Source: an uncultured Janibacter sp.
GTDB taxonomy: Bacteria > Actinomycetota > Actinomycetes > Actinomycetales > Dermatophilaceae
Direction: 5' to 3'
Assembly: GCA_946222495.1 (NCBI GenBank)
Contig: CAMICF010000067.1
Span: forward strand, 1 to 13,193
Length of the DNA: 13,193 nt
Under the pieces are notes generated by a model. The model was not told where the DNA came from. It saw only the letters and a list, made by a program, of their open reading frames with translations, and ran no database searches. The position numbers and the translations under genes were made by a program. This document shows, piece by piece, positions 13,171 through 13,193 of this stretch; positions within the stretch are counted from its first letter, which is position 1, and each line of letters starts with the position of its first letter.

Positions 13171-13193
13171 TGGTGGACGTAAAGGGACTCGAA
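13171..13193 (-). tRNA. tRNA 3' end (partial; 5' part outside window)
   Basis: Read on the minus strand, the last 23 bases give a T-loop TTCGAGT, T-stem 3' half CCCTT, acceptor 3' strand TACGTCC, discriminator A and an encoded CCA. This is exactly the layout of a tRNA 3' end, and it predicts an acceptor 5' strand GGACGTA beyond the window. The anticodon is not in the window, so the amino acid cannot be named. Confidence 0.8.

Overview
The window is very GC-rich and tightly packed, with GTG starts beside ATG starts, TANNNT -10 boxes that sit 6-7 bases before start codons, and actinobacterial protein families (a distinctive ABC-F clade, a HelR-type RNA polymerase recycling ATPase, a cap-synthesis-like lipoprotein). 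It looks like chromosomal DNA of a high-GC actinobacterium, probably one of the Micrococcales (Janibacter/Intrasporangiaceae-like). That placement is inferred from style and not from any marker gene. I see no phage genes, transposases, CRISPR array or rRNA.

Layout: (1) 1-3700, plus strand: a lipid-catabolism cluster made of the C-terminal part of an acyl-CoA synthetase, an overlapping APH-family kinase of the ACAD10/ACAD11/LvaA type, and an acyl-CoA oxidase-type flavoprotein. (2) 3707-6551, minus strand: phzF-like isomerase, then a 77-residue superinfection-immunity-type membrane protein, then a two-cassette ABC-F ATPase. The ABC-F gene converges almost stop-to-stop on the acyl-CoA oxidase. 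(3) 6611-10794, plus strand: a cysteine desulfurase with a selenocysteine-lyase-like C-terminus, divergent from phzF across a 59-bp gap holding a palindrome; a HelR-type ATPase preceded by a near-perfect rifamycin-associated element (RAE); and a CapA-family metallophosphatase-like lipoprotein. (4) 10830-13012, minus strand: a membrane fatty acid desaturase followed by a class I methyltransferase. (5) 13013-13193: the desaturase promoter region, then a stem-loop terminator and the 3' end of a tRNA on the minus strand that continues past the window.

How the genes work together: the first cluster would activate an acid to its CoA ester, possibly phosphorylate a hydroxyl group on it, and oxidise it. 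The RAE-HelR unit is a rifamycin-inducible RNA polymerase protection module in other actinobacteria. Here the HelR product is unusually short (568 residues). It appears to lack, cleanly and in frame, the segment between the Walker A half and the DEAQ box that in relatives forms the clamp-opening arm and the loop that reaches into the RNA polymerase active site. That is the most interesting observation in the window. The remaining genes look like ordinary actinobacterial housekeeping or accessory genes.
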